Below are positions 34,923 through 45,691 of a stretch of 64,000 nucleotides of DNA, in pieces. The DNA comes from Actinomycetota bacterium (GTDB lineage Bacteria > Actinomycetota > Nitriliruptoria > Nitriliruptorales > JAHWKO01), in the NCBI GenBank assembly GCA_019347675.1, contig JAHWKW010000001.1, positions 104,958 through 168,957 on the forward strand. The letters run 5' to 3'. The notes under the pieces are model-generated. The model worked only from the letters and a program-made list of their open reading frames with translations, searched no databases and was not told the origin of the DNA. Numbering within the stretch: the first letter of the stretch is position 1; every line of letters begins with the position of its first letter. A program made the translations under genes and the position numbers.

Positions 34923-35204
34923 GGGTGTCTCCTGGTTCGCGGGCGGCTCACGTCCATACTGGCGCTTCGACGGTCCCTTGGCCTCCCCCGAAAGTGGGTG
35001 GCGCCCGGGCGCCCGGCCCACCGGGCGCGGCTGGGCGGACGTACGGGACCAACTGGTTCAGTGCCGCAGGCGTCGTAACCATCACACCGACGTGGCCTCG
35101 ACGGCCACACCGGGGAGGATCGGTCCCAACCAGTTCCCCCCCCATCGGGGGATGGCGGGCCGGCCACCGCGGCGTACGGTCGATGCGACTGCTGGAGGTG
35201 GGTC

Positions 35205-36548
35205 GTGCCCGACCGGAACGCCACGCACGTCACTTTCCTCGACGCGGCGGCGGCGACGCTCGAGGACTACCGCGCGTCGGGCGGTGGCCGCGCGCTCGCC
35301 GCCGCCCGCGCGCGCGGAGGAGATGCGGTCGTCGACGAGCTCGTCCGCTCGGGGCTGCGAGGCCGCGGGGGTGCGGGGTTTCCCACCGGGGTGAAGTGGC
35401 GGGCGGTGCGAGACAGCCCCGCCGGAACCAAGTACGTGGTGTGCAACGCCGCGGAAGGCGAACCGGGGACCTTCAAGGACCGCTGGCTGTTGCGGCGCAA
35501 CCCGTACCAGGTCCTCGAGGGGCTCGCGATCGCGGCCGACGCGATCGGTGCCAGCCGCGCCTACGTGGCCGTCAAGGCCACGTTCGTGCGGGAACTGGCG
35601 CGCCTGGGGCGCGCAGCGGCCGAGATGCGCTCGGACGGCCTCCTCGGCGAGACGCCGATCGAGGTGGTCGCCGGCCCCGACGACTACCTGTTCGGGGAGG
35701 AGAAGGCGATGCTGGAGGTGATCGAGGGCCGGCTGCCACTTCCCCGGATCCTGCCTCCCTACCAGGTGGGGTTGTTCGCCGCTGCCATGGCACCCAACCC
35801 CACGGTGGTCAACAACGTCGAGACGCTGGCGCACGTGGTCCCGATCATCCGCGACGGGGCGGAGCGGTTCCGGTCGGTCGGGACGGACGGCTCGCCGGGG
35901 ACCATGCTGTTCACCCTCTCGGGGGATGTGCAGCGGCCGGGGGTCTACGAGGTTGCGCTCGGGACGCCGTTGGGGACCTTGATCCACGACTTCGCAGGAG
36001 GTCCGTCGCCAGGTCGTCGCATCAAGGCGGTCTTTCCCGGGGCTTCCAACGCCGTCATGACCGCCGACCAGCTGGACACCGCGCTCGACTTCGACGCGAT
36101 GCAGGCAGCGGGCTCCGGGCTCGGCTCGGGCGGTTTCGTCGTCTACGACGACTCGGCGTGCGTGGTCGGGGCAACGGCAGCGTTCTCGCGCTTCCTGTTC
36201 GTCGAGTCGTGCGGGCAGTGCCCGGCCTGCAAGGAGGGAGCGCGGAAGATCACCGCGTGCCTCGAACGCATCGAACGTGGCACGGGGGCCGAAGCCGACC
36301 TCGACACCGTCGTTGAACGGTGTCGCAGCGTCACCGGCGGGAGCCGCTGTGGCCTGCCGGATGGCGAGTCGCTCCTGGTCCGCAGCGCCGTCGAGCGGTT
36401 CCGCGAGGAGTTCGTCGCCCACCTCGGACGCGGCTGCCCGCAGCCGCGGCGGCTCCCGTTCCCCGACCTGAAGGACTTCGACGAGCAGGCGGGCCAGTTC
36501 GTCCTCGCCGGCCCACACGCATACGACGTGGAGCCGGTCGGTGGTTGA
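35205..36548 (+). CDS. NuoF/HoxF-like NADH:acceptor oxidoreductase 51 kDa subunit, orphan
   Basis: 447 residues with FMN/NAD site GRGGAGFPTG (53-62), NAAEGEPGTFKDR, NNVETLAHV, an SLBB-type domain (about 240-320) and a C-terminal [4Fe-4S] site C336-x2-C339-x2-C342 with C382. It oxidises or reduces NAD(H) as part of complex I, formate dehydrogenase or bidirectional hydrogenase. No NuoE, NuoG or other partner is here, so it is either a diaphorase for another complex or a stand-alone transhydrogenase-like module. GTG start with GGAGG upstream; overlaps the CBS gene by eight bases. Confidence 0.88.
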   Translation: MPDRNATHVTFLDAAAATLEDYRASGGGRALAAARARGGDAVVDELVRSGLRGRGGAGFPTGVKWRAVRDSPAGTKYVVCNAAEGEPGTFKDRWLLRRNPYQVLEGLAIAADAIGASRAYVAVKATFVRELARLGRAAAEMRSDGLLGETPIEVVAGPDDYLFGEEKAMLEVIEGRLPLPRILPPYQVGLFAAAMAPNPTVVNNVETLAHVVPIIRDGAERFRSVGTDGSPGTMLFTLSGDVQRPGVYEVALGTPLGTLIHDFAGGPSPGRRIKAVFPGASNAVMTADQLDTALDFDAMQAAGSGLGSGGFVVYDDSACVVGATAAFSRFLFVESCGQCPACKEGARKITACLERIERGTGAEADLDTVVERCRSVTGGSRCGLPDGESLLVRSAVERFREEFVAHLGRGCPQPRRLPFPDLKDFDEQAGQFVLAGPHAYDVEPVGG

Positions 36549-37281
36549 GCACGGCACGCAGATCACCACGGACCCGGGGGTGGCGCCATCGCCGACACGC
36601 ACCGTGAAGGTCGGCGACCTCGCGCACGGTCCGGTGATCGCGACCGGCCCGGGCGCCACGCTGAGGGAGGCCGCCAGGACCATGGACGAGCACGGTGTCG
36701 GCTCGCTGGTGGTCCTGGACGACGGGGCGCTGGTCGGGATCGTGACCGAGCGCGACCTGCTGCGGTGCATCGCGGCAGACACCGATCTGGACTCGTCCCA
36801 CGTCGAGGCCGCAATGACCCACAGCGTGGTGACCGTCGCCCCCGACTGGGAGGTGTACGAGGCCGCGGCCGAGATGAACGATCGCCGCATCCGTCACCTG
36901 GTGGTCACCGATGGGGCGAAGGTGGTGGGCGTCCTGTCGATCCGCGACGTGCTCTTAGCAGGGCAACGCGTGGAGCTGACGGGCGCGAACTGGGCGGTGC
37001 TGCGCGACCCGCTCACGTTCACGCTCCGGGAGCGTCGGCGCCTGCAACGCACGCTCCTGCAACTGCCCGGCGGACCGGTCGCCGATCTCGACGTCGACGA
37101 GCTGATCGGCGTCCTGGTCGGCAGCTGGTCGTTCGACCTGCCGCTGCCGCCGGATCGCACGGCGCTCGCGACGCTGGCGGACGAAGACCGCCAGTTGCTC
37201 CGGGCCGCGGTGGTTGACGAGCTCCCCGATGTCCAGCGGGCTGTGCAGCCGGCTCCCGGTTGGCGTCGCTGGGATCGCTGA
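36541..37281 (+). CDS. Two-CBS-domain protein with C-terminal helical domain
   Basis: 246 residues. CBS pair at about 22-145 (GATLREAARTMDEHGVGSLVV, IVTERDLLR, VVTVAPDWEVYEAAAEMNDRRIRHLVV, VLSIRDVL), which normally binds adenine nucleotides. The C-terminal 95 residues are an all-helical region I do not recognise. Eight-base overlap with the NuoF-like gene implies coupled translation and perhaps energy-charge control of that enzyme. Confidence 0.85.
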   Translation: MVEHGTQITTDPGVAPSPTRTVKVGDLAHGPVIATGPGATLREAARTMDEHGVGSLVVLDDGALVGIVTERDLLRCIAADTDLDSSHVEAAMTHSVVTVAPDWEVYEAAAEMNDRRIRHLVVTDGAKVVGVLSIRDVLLAGQRVELTGANWAVLRDPLTFTLRERRRLQRTLLQLPGGPVADLDVDELIGVLVGSWSFDLPLPPDRTALATLADEDRQLLRAAVVDELPDVQRAVQPAPGWRRWDR

Positions 37282-37294
37282 CGCGAGCGGGCCG

Positions 37295-39837
<2,543 letters not shown>

Positions 39838-39848
39838 CCCCGACCGGC

Positions 39849-39881
39849 CCGACGCCGGGCACGCGACCTGCCCGGCGTCGG
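39849..39881 (+). other. Intercistronic hairpin between rbcL and rbcS
   Basis: A 12-base-pair perfect stem (CCGACGCCGGGC with its complement) around a nine-base loop, 11 bases after the rbcL stop. It may partly end transcription or block exonucleases and so set the L:S ratio. Confidence 0.6.
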
Positions 39882-39886
39882 GTCCC

Positions 39887-39912
39887 ACCAGGCCCGCAGA
39901 CCAGGCCCGCAG
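39887..39912 (+). repeat. Tandem 13-base repeat before rbcS
   Basis: ACCAGGCCCGCAG occurs twice head to tail, then a partial ACCAGG that forms part of the AGGAAGG ribosome site of rbcS. Confidence 0.8.
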
Positions 39913-39931
39913 ACCAGGAAGGATTTCACGC

Positions 39932-40366
39932 ATGAGCATGAAGCTGAGGCAGGGACAGTTCTCCTACCTCCCCGACTTCACCGAGGAGGAGATCGCCGCG
40001 CAGATCCGCTACGCCATCCAGAACGGTTGGGGGATCTCGATCGAGTACACCGACGACCCGCACCCGCGCAACGACTACTGGGAGTTCTGGGACGTCCCGA
40101 TGTTCGGCATCGAGGACGAGTCAGAGGTCCTCGAAGAGCTGCGCAAGTGCCGTGAGGAGCACCCCAACATCTACGTCGGGCTGACCGCGTACCGGTCGGA
40201 CCGGAACCGCCAGGGCCCCATGCTGCACTTCATCGTGCAGCGCCCCGCCGACGAGCCCGGCTTCCGGCTCGAGCGCCAGTCCAAGAACGCCCGGGTCCTG
40301 AGCTACAAGGTCAACCCGTACGCGACCGAGAAGCCCGCTGGCCAGCGCTACGACGGCAGCAAGTGA
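39932..40366 (+). CDS. rbcS: Ribulose-bisphosphate carboxylase small subunit
   Basis: 144 residues: FSYLPDFTEEEIAAQIRYAIQNGW, YWEFWDVPMFGI and PNIYVGLTAYRSDRNRQ are small-subunit signatures. There is a C-terminal extension of about 30 residues (with SKNARVLSYKVNPYA) beyond the core. AAGGA upstream of the ATG; cotranscribed with rbcL, 94 bases apart. Converges on the membrane protein gene. Confidence 0.95.
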   Translation: MSMKLRQGQFSYLPDFTEEEIAAQIRYAIQNGWGISIEYTDDPHPRNDYWEFWDVPMFGIEDESEVLEELRKCREEHPNIYVGLTAYRSDRNRQGPMLHFIVQRPADEPGFRLERQSKNARVLSYKVNPYATEKPAGQRYDGSK

Positions 40367-40387
40367 CCGACTGACAAACAGGGTCGG

Positions 40388-41083
40388 CTAACCCCAGCCG
40401 GCATCCCGCGCCGCCCGGTCGGCATCCTCGGCCGGGCGGCGTTCGCCGTTCCCGCTGAGCGACGACCCGGCGACGTCGCCCGTGACCGGTTGGGCGATGT
40501 CAGCGTCCTGACGCGGGGCCGGTTCGGCGATGCCAGCGTCCTGACGCGGGGCCGGCCGCGGCCCCGGTGACCTGCGCAGGGCACGGCGGCGTCCGTGGCC
40601 GTTGTGGCCGTGACCGACCACGCGGCGTCCCCACCCGGCGACCGCCGCCGTGAAGCGGCGCGGCGTCGGCCCCCGACCGGGGCGCTTCCCGCGGGCGGAG
40701 ACGAGCTCCGCCGCGAGCTGATCGCCCAGGGAGCGCATCCGCCGCGAACGCTCCGCCTCACGCAGCCAGTGGGGTTTGAGCCACTCGGGCGGGTTGGCAG
40801 CGACCCACACACCGGCGAACAGCAGCGCCACCGCGCCGAACACCGCGATCAGAACGATCAGGAGCGGCCACGGACCCGGGACGGTCATGGCCGCGATCAG
40901 AGCCGCCGTCAGCAGCCCGTACAGCGCGACAGGGACCGGCACGAAGCCGAGGTGACGGACGACCAGCGGGGCGTCCTGCGCGAAGTACCACGTGCCCAGC
41001 CAACGCAGCCGACCGGCCCGGAAAGACACTCCGACGGCGGCCACGAACAGGGTGGCGGTCCCGATCAGCGCCTCGACGATCAT
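40388..41083 (-). CDS. Membrane protein of unknown function with disordered tail
   Basis: 231 residues from ATG 41083. Three hydrophobic segments (about 1-20, 43-66 and 71-96), then a charged region and a low-complexity C-terminus with a duplicated P-A-P-R-Q-D-A sequence. No family recognised. It follows the FtsH-like gene on the same strand (126-base gap) and could be its partner. The hairpin at 40410-40440 lies in its last codons. Confidence 0.6.
   Translation of the reverse strand: MIVEALIGTATLFVAAVGVSFRAGRLRWLGTWYFAQDAPLVVRHLGFVPVPVALYGLLTAALIAAMTVPGPWPLLIVLIAVFGAVALLFAGVWVAANPPEWLKPHWLREAERSRRMRSLGDQLAAELVSARGKRPGRGPTPRRFTAAVAGWGRRVVGHGHNGHGRRRALRRSPGPRPAPRQDAGIAEPAPRQDADIAQPVTGDVAGSSLSGNGERRPAEDADRAARDAGWG
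40410..40440. terminator. Hairpin at the convergent end of rbcS and the membrane protein gene
   Basis: GCCGCCCGG-13 bases-CCGGGCGGC, about 45 bases after the rbcS stop. Probable terminator of the rbcLS message. Confidence 0.5.
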
Positions 41084-41209
41084 CTCACCACACCCCGTGT
41101 TCGTCGGCCAGCGACGGCAACGTACCGCCATGCTCGCGTGGCGGCGTGGACGGCGGCGGAACCGCGGCCCTGATCGCCCGCGCGCACCCCGAGGGTGGCA
41201 GCCGGTGCG

Positions 41210-42811
41210 TTAAGAGACGCGACCTCGCCGCGGCGGCTCAGCCTCGACCGGTTGATCGTCCTTCCACGACCACAGCCCGGTCAGCTCGGCGACGGCGGTG
41301 ATCGCCATGGTCTCGCGTTCGACCAGCGTCTCGGCGACGGTCGCCAAGAGCGCGGCGTGGTCGCCGAGGATGGTCCGCGCCGCCTGCTCGGCGCGCGCCA
41401 ACAGCTTGCGCACGCCGGGGTCCGGGCGGCTGGTGCCGGTGGCGTCGGTGTCGTGGTCTCCTGCGTCCGCGGCCAGCTCGAACTTGCCGGTCATCGCCCA
41501 TCGTTCCACCATCCGACGGGCCAGCTGCGCCGCGTCGTCGAGATCGTCCTCAGCCCGCGAGCTCGGCTCCCCGAACGTGTTGACCTCGGCCGCCCGCCCG
41601 CCGAGCAGCACGATCAGCTGGCTCATCAACTCGCGTTTGGTGAGGACCTCACGGTCGTTGCCGAGCGACCACGGCGACCGTGTCGTCGCCCCCGAACGGG
41701 TCACGATCGACACCCGCGGGGGCGGTCGCACCCCGCGCAGCAACAGGGCGAGCAGTGCGTGACCCGCCTCGTGGTACGCCACCAGGCGCTTCTCGTCTGG
41801 TCCCATCACCCGGTTGTTGCGCAGTCCCGTCACCAGCCGGTTGATCGCCTCGTGCACGTCGTCGGCGGCGATGCGGGTGCGGTGACGGCGAGCGGCCAGC
41901 AGCGCCGCCTCGTTGACGATCCGCGTCAGTTCGGCGCCGCTGAGCCCAGCGGTCTGGCGTGCCACGTCCCGCCAGTCGACCTGCCGTGACACCGGCCGCC
42001 GTGACGCGTGCAACCGCAGGATCGACTCGCGCCCCGCCACGTCGGGACGGTCGATCAGGATGCGCCGGTCGAACCGTCCCGGTCGCACCAGGGCGGGGTC
42101 GAGCAGCTCCGGGCGGTTGGTGGCTCCGACGATCAGCACCCCGGCGGCCGCCTCGAAGCCGTCAAGCTCCACCAGCAGTTGGTTCAGGGTGTGGTCGAAC
42201 TCGCGGTCGCCCGACATCCCCCCGCTGCGCCGCCGACCGACCGCGTCGAGCTCGTCGATGAACACGATCGCGGGCGCGTCGCGCTGCGCCTGGCGGAACA
42301 GCTTGCGGATACGGGCGGCGCCGATGCCCACGTACTGCTCCACGAAGCTGGCCGCCGACACGTAATGGAAAGGCACCCCTGTCTCGCCGGCCAGGGCGCG
42401 CGCCAGCAGCGTCTTGCCGTTGCCCGACGGGCCGCACAGCAGAATGCCCTTGGGGAGCTCGGCGCCGACCGCCCGGAACCGTGCCGGGTCGGCCAGGAAC
42501 TCACGCACCTCGGCCAACTCCGCGATCGCGTCGTCCAGGCCGGCCACGTCCGCGAACGTGACCCCGGGGCGGTCCGCGACCACCTCCGCCAACTCGCCGG
42601 CTGGCTGACCGGCGCGGGCCGGGACGCGCGACCACTCCCCGTCATCGTCGCCGGGTCCGCCGGATCCTCCCGCGCTGGAGCCCGCCGCACGACGGCGTGC
42701 CCGGCGCGTTCCGGGCATCGCCCCGTTGAGGAACAGGGCTAACAGCGCCCCGACGACGAGCACCGCGGCGGTGAGCAGGAACTCGGGGCGCAGGAGCAGA
42801 TCCACGATCAA
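41210..42811 (-). CDS. FtsH-like membrane AAA+ zinc metalloprotease
   Basis: 533 residues. One N-terminal transmembrane helix (about 11-29) instead of the two of FtsH, then a linker, AAA domain (Walker A GPSGNGKT at 127-134, Walker B IDELDA at 185-190, pore loop YVG at 160-162, R-finger region RPGRFDRR) and peptidase domain with zinc motif HEAGH (347-351) and a later Asp ligand in AEDDLDDA. Walker A and pore residues differ from GPPGTGKT and FVG of classical FtsH. It lacks the periplasmic domain. A TTG at 42811 and GTG at 42805 are both possible starts. It could police RuBisCO or membrane proteins. Confidence 0.85.
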   Translation of the reverse strand: MIVDLLLRPEFLLTAAVLVVGALLALFLNGAMPGTRRARRRAAGSSAGGSGGPGDDDGEWSRVPARAGQPAGELAEVVADRPGVTFADVAGLDDAIAELAEVREFLADPARFRAVGAELPKGILLCGPSGNGKTLLARALAGETGVPFHYVSAASFVEQYVGIGAARIRKLFRQAQRDAPAIVFIDELDAVGRRRSGGMSGDREFDHTLNQLLVELDGFEAAAGVLIVGATNRPELLDPALVRPGRFDRRILIDRPDVAGRESILRLHASRRPVSRQVDWRDVARQTAGLSGAELTRIVNEAALLAARRHRTRIAADDVHEAINRLVTGLRNNRVMGPDEKRLVAYHEAGHALLALLLRGVRPPPRVSIVTRSGATTRSPWSLGNDREVLTKRELMSQLIVLLGGRAAEVNTFGEPSSRAEDDLDDAAQLARRMVERWAMTGKFELAADAGDHDTDATGTSRPDPGVRKLLARAEQAARTILGDHAALLATVAETLVERETMAITAVAELTGLWSWKDDQPVEAEPPRRGRVS

Positions 42812-42891
42812 AGCACGCTAGCGGCGCACGACCCTGCGTTCAATGGGCGCCCCGCCCGCGCTCGCGTCCGCGGTGGAACCGGTCCATACTG

Positions 42892-42925
42892 GACGGCGAG
42901 CGACGTCCGACGACGAGCGACGTCC
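42892..42925. repeat. Tandem 17-base repeat upstream of the second CooC-like gene
   Basis: GACGGCGAGCGACGTCC followed directly by GACGACGAGCGACGTCC (one mismatch), between a possible CATACT -10 box and the ribosome site. Possible operator. Confidence 0.6.
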
Positions 42926-42943
42926 ACGACCGGGAGAGTGCGC

Positions 42944-43708
42944 ATGAAGGTGGGCATCGTCGGTAAGGGAGGAGTCGGCAAGACCACGGTGTCCGCGCTG
43001 TTCGCGCAGGCCTACCGGGAACGCGGGTCGCGCGTCGTGGCGATCGACACGGACTCCAACCCGAACCTGGGGATCTCGCTCGGGCTGTCGCTTCAGGACA
43101 CCGAATCCATCCCCGCCTTGCCCCGGTCGGTCGTGGTCGGTCAAGGCTCGGCTGACGCGACAGCGGAGTCGCTGATCGGCGAGTACGGGCGCGCGACTCC
43201 CAGCGGGGTGACGCTGCTCACGGCCATGCGCGTCGATCAGGCCGGCGCCGGGTGCACGTGCGGGAGTCACGCCACCGTCCGCAGCCTGCTGAGCGAGGCG
43301 ATCGACGAGCAGGCCGACGTCACGATCATCGACATGGAGGCCGGCCTGGAGCACCTCAGCCGCTCCGGTGGGACGCTGGCGTACGCGGACGTCCTGCTGG
43401 TGGTGATGGAGCCCAGCCGCAAGTCGGTGATCACCGCCGCCCGCACCATGACGCTGGCGGAGGAGCTGGGCATCCCCCGCGTCTACGGCTTGGGCAACAA
43501 GGCCCGGGCCGCCGACGACGCGGAGTTCTTCCGCGCGACCGCCGGCGAGTTCGGCGTGCCGCTGGCCGGGGTGATCCCCTTCGCCGACGAGGTGGCTCGA
43601 GCCGACCGAGCGGGCGCCGGTGTGGCAACCGGTCCCCCGGCAGCGGTGCGGGTGGAGATCGATCGGGTGATCGACTTCCTGGAGAAGCAACTGGTGGCCA
43701 CGGCCTAG
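42944..43708 (+). CDS. CooC-like P-loop ATPase 2 (motif C-T-C)
   Basis: 254 residues, closely similar to the first paralog: Walker A GKGGVGKT, switch IDTDSNPNLG, metal motif C104-T-C106 (AGCTCGSHATVRSLL), DMEAGLEHLSR, GLGNKARA. Upstream of the hypC and hydrogenase maturation protease genes, so probably a hydrogenase nickel or Fe-S maturation factor. ATG 42944 is preferred to GTG 42938 for spacing from GGGAGAG. Confidence 0.88.
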   Translation: MKVGIVGKGGVGKTTVSALFAQAYRERGSRVVAIDTDSNPNLGISLGLSLQDTESIPALPRSVVVGQGSADATAESLIGEYGRATPSGVTLLTAMRVDQAGAGCTCGSHATVRSLLSEAIDEQADVTIIDMEAGLEHLSRSGGTLAYADVLLVVMEPSRKSVITAARTMTLAEELGIPRVYGLGNKARAADDAEFFRATAGEFGVPLAGVIPFADEVARADRAGAGVATGPPAAVRVEIDRVIDFLEKQLVATA

Positions 43709-43777
43709 ACGTCCGGCCGGCGACGGTGAGACGGTGAGGGCCGCGAAGGGGACGTGGCAAGCGACCGGAGGGTAGAG

Positions 43778-44650
43778 ATGGGCGCCGACGACGTCCTGGT
43801 GGTCACGACGCGCTCCAAGCTGCGCAGCGCCCGGTTCTTCCCGCAGATGATGCTGGCCTCGACGCGGATCCGCCGCCAGCTCGGCCGGACCGAGGGCGTG
43901 GTGCGCTGGGCCAGCGTGGTGGCCAGTCCCACCGAGTTCTGGACGATCACCGTGTGGCGGAGCCGCCACCTGATGCAGGAGTTCATGCGTTCCGAGGAGC
44001 ACGGCGACATCATGTGGCTGTTCTCCAAGTGGCTGGGCTCGTTCTGGTTGATGCGGTGGCGCCCCGGCCAGCGCGAACACGGCGCCTGGTCGGACCTGAC
44101 GATGTCGCGCCGTCACACCGGTGGCGATGCGGCCAGCGAGCATGGCACACGGGCCGAGCGCGAGCTGGTCGACGAGATGTTCGCCAAGATGCCCTACCTG
44201 CGGGTCGCGATGGGCGACGACGGGGTCGCGTCGTACCGCGACGCTCCGCACGTGCAGCAGCACCGCAAGCAGGTCGAAGGCGCGGGCGGAGCGATCGTGC
44301 GGATCGAGACCTCGCCACTGCGCACGCCGGTCGCGCTCGCCGAGCTGCGCCGCCACCGCGACCGTCTCCGCAGCAGCCCGTCGTTGCTCGGCGCCGCGGC
44401 CGGCGTGGGCCGGGCTGGTGAGGCGTACCTGCTGGCGGTGTGGAGCGACCGGTCTGCCGGAGCGCGGCTGATCGAAGGTGGCTGGGCGCGCGACCTGCGC
44501 CGGCGTTGGGGCGACGGGTACTGGGCGTGCGAGTGGCTCCCGGAGAACGAGTTCGGCCACTGGGACGGCCGCCGGCTCCGCAGGGAGCTGCGCCGCCACC
44601 GGGGCGCCCGCAGCCGCGCCTCGACCGCCCCCGAGCGGGTCGCACGCTGA
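43778..44650 (+). CDS. Unknown protein with two antibiotic-monooxygenase-like (dimeric barrel) halves
   Basis: 290 residues from ATG 43778 (GGAGGG upstream). Aromatic strands VVRWASVVASPTEFWTITVWRSRHLM in the first half and AYLLAVWSDRSAGARLI in the second look like ABM/heme-degrading ferredoxin-like folds (DUF3291-type). The function is unknown; it lies between the CooC-like and hypC genes, as the similar two-half protein follows hhyL. Confidence 0.6.
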   Translation: MGADDVLVVTTRSKLRSARFFPQMMLASTRIRRQLGRTEGVVRWASVVASPTEFWTITVWRSRHLMQEFMRSEEHGDIMWLFSKWLGSFWLMRWRPGQREHGAWSDLTMSRRHTGGDAASEHGTRAERELVDEMFAKMPYLRVAMGDDGVASYRDAPHVQQHRKQVEGAGGAIVRIETSPLRTPVALAELRRHRDRLRSSPSLLGAAAGVGRAGEAYLLAVWSDRSAGARLIEGGWARDLRRRWGDGYWACEWLPENEFGHWDGRRLRRELRRHRGARSRASTAPERVAR

Positions 44651-44730
44651 GCAGCTTCGCCGCGTCAACGCCAGCGCGTACCCTAATGGCCCCGGCGCAT
44701 CAGGCGCCGACGAGCCACGGCGGAGAAACC

Positions 44731-45006
44731 ATGTGCCTCGGCATGCCCGGCCAGGTCGTTGCGATCGTCGATGCAGACAACTCCATCGTCGAGGTGGACA
44801 TCGCGGGCTCCCGCAAGCGGGTGTCGACCGCCGTGCTCGTGGACAACGATCCCCGTCCGGTCGAGGTCGGTGACTGGGTGGACGTCCACCTCGGGTTCGC
44901 ACTGGCACGCATCAGCGAGGAGCAGGCGCGCGACGTCCTCGCCTTCCTCGAGCAGTTCGACCAGGAGGATGTGCCCGATCCCGCCACGCTGTCCCCGCCG
45001 GCCTAG
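44731..45006 (+). CDS. hypC: HypC/HybG/HupF family hydrogenase maturation chaperone
   Basis: 91 residues beginning M-C-L-G-M-P-G-Q-V, the HypC signature whose C2 binds the Fe(CN)2CO unit together with HypD and the large-subunit precursor. VEVGDWVDVHLGFALARISEEQA completes the OB-like domain. CGGAGA upstream. HypA, B, D, E and F are not in the window. Confidence 0.95.
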   Translation: MCLGMPGQVVAIVDADNSIVEVDIAGSRKRVSTAVLVDNDPRPVEVGDWVDVHLGFALARISEEQARDVLAFLEQFDQEDVPDPATLSPPA

Positions 45007-45015
45007 GCGGCCGTC

Positions 45016-45546
45016 GTGGCCACGGCCGTGGACCCCACCCTCGACGCGTCTCCCAAGCGTGTGGTGGTGGCCTGCTTCGGGAACGTGCTGCGCGGTGACG
45101 ACGGGTTCGGCAACGTCGTCGCCGATCGTCTGAGCGCTGAGCCGCTCCCCGACGGCGTCACCGTGATGGAGGTCGGGATCGGCGGCATCCATCTGGTGCA
45201 GGCGCTGATGGACGCCCTCGACGCGCTCGTCGTGGTCGACGCCGTCGACCTCGGGCGCCCGCCGGGCACCGTCCTGGTCATGCAACCCGACATCGTCGAC
45301 GTCGGCGCGATGTCCCCCGACGAGCGGCGCGACAACCTCGCGGACATGCACTACGCGACTCCCGACCGGGCCCTGATGCTGGCCCGGGCACTGGAAATCC
45401 TCCCCGCCGAGGTCGTTCTCGTGGGATGCCAGGTCGCCGACCCCGAGATGCTCGGTGAGGGACTGACCCCGATCCTCGACGCCGCGGTCGAACCTGCCAT
45501 CGCCGAGATCCGCCGGGTCGTCGGCGAATTCGGCATCCCCTGGTAA
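45016..45546 (+). CDS. Hydrogenase maturation protease (HyaD/HoxW family)
   Basis: 176 residues with FGNVLRGDDGFGNVVAD (metal-binding Asp), DALVVVDAVDLGRPPG, DMHYATPDRALMLAR with the conserved His, and VGCQVADPEM. It removes the C-terminal extension of a NiFe large subunit after nickel loading; HhyL is the only candidate substrate in view. GTG start ten bases after hypC. Confidence 0.92.
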   Translation: MATAVDPTLDASPKRVVVACFGNVLRGDDGFGNVVADRLSAEPLPDGVTVMEVGIGGIHLVQALMDALDALVVVDAVDLGRPPGTVLVMQPDIVDVGAMSPDERRDNLADMHYATPDRALMLARALEILPAEVVLVGCQVADPEMLGEGLTPILDAAVEPAIAEIRRVVGEFGIPW

Positions 45547-45691
45547 CCAGCGACGGCTCACGGGGTAGGTGTTGGGCGCACTTACCTGGCCGTCGAGGCC
45601 GCCTCTAGGGTCCGCCGCTCATCGACACGTCTCGGTCCGTGGCCTGCCGGGCTCGGCGACCCGCCGCGTGTCAGGACATGGAGGTCTTTCC

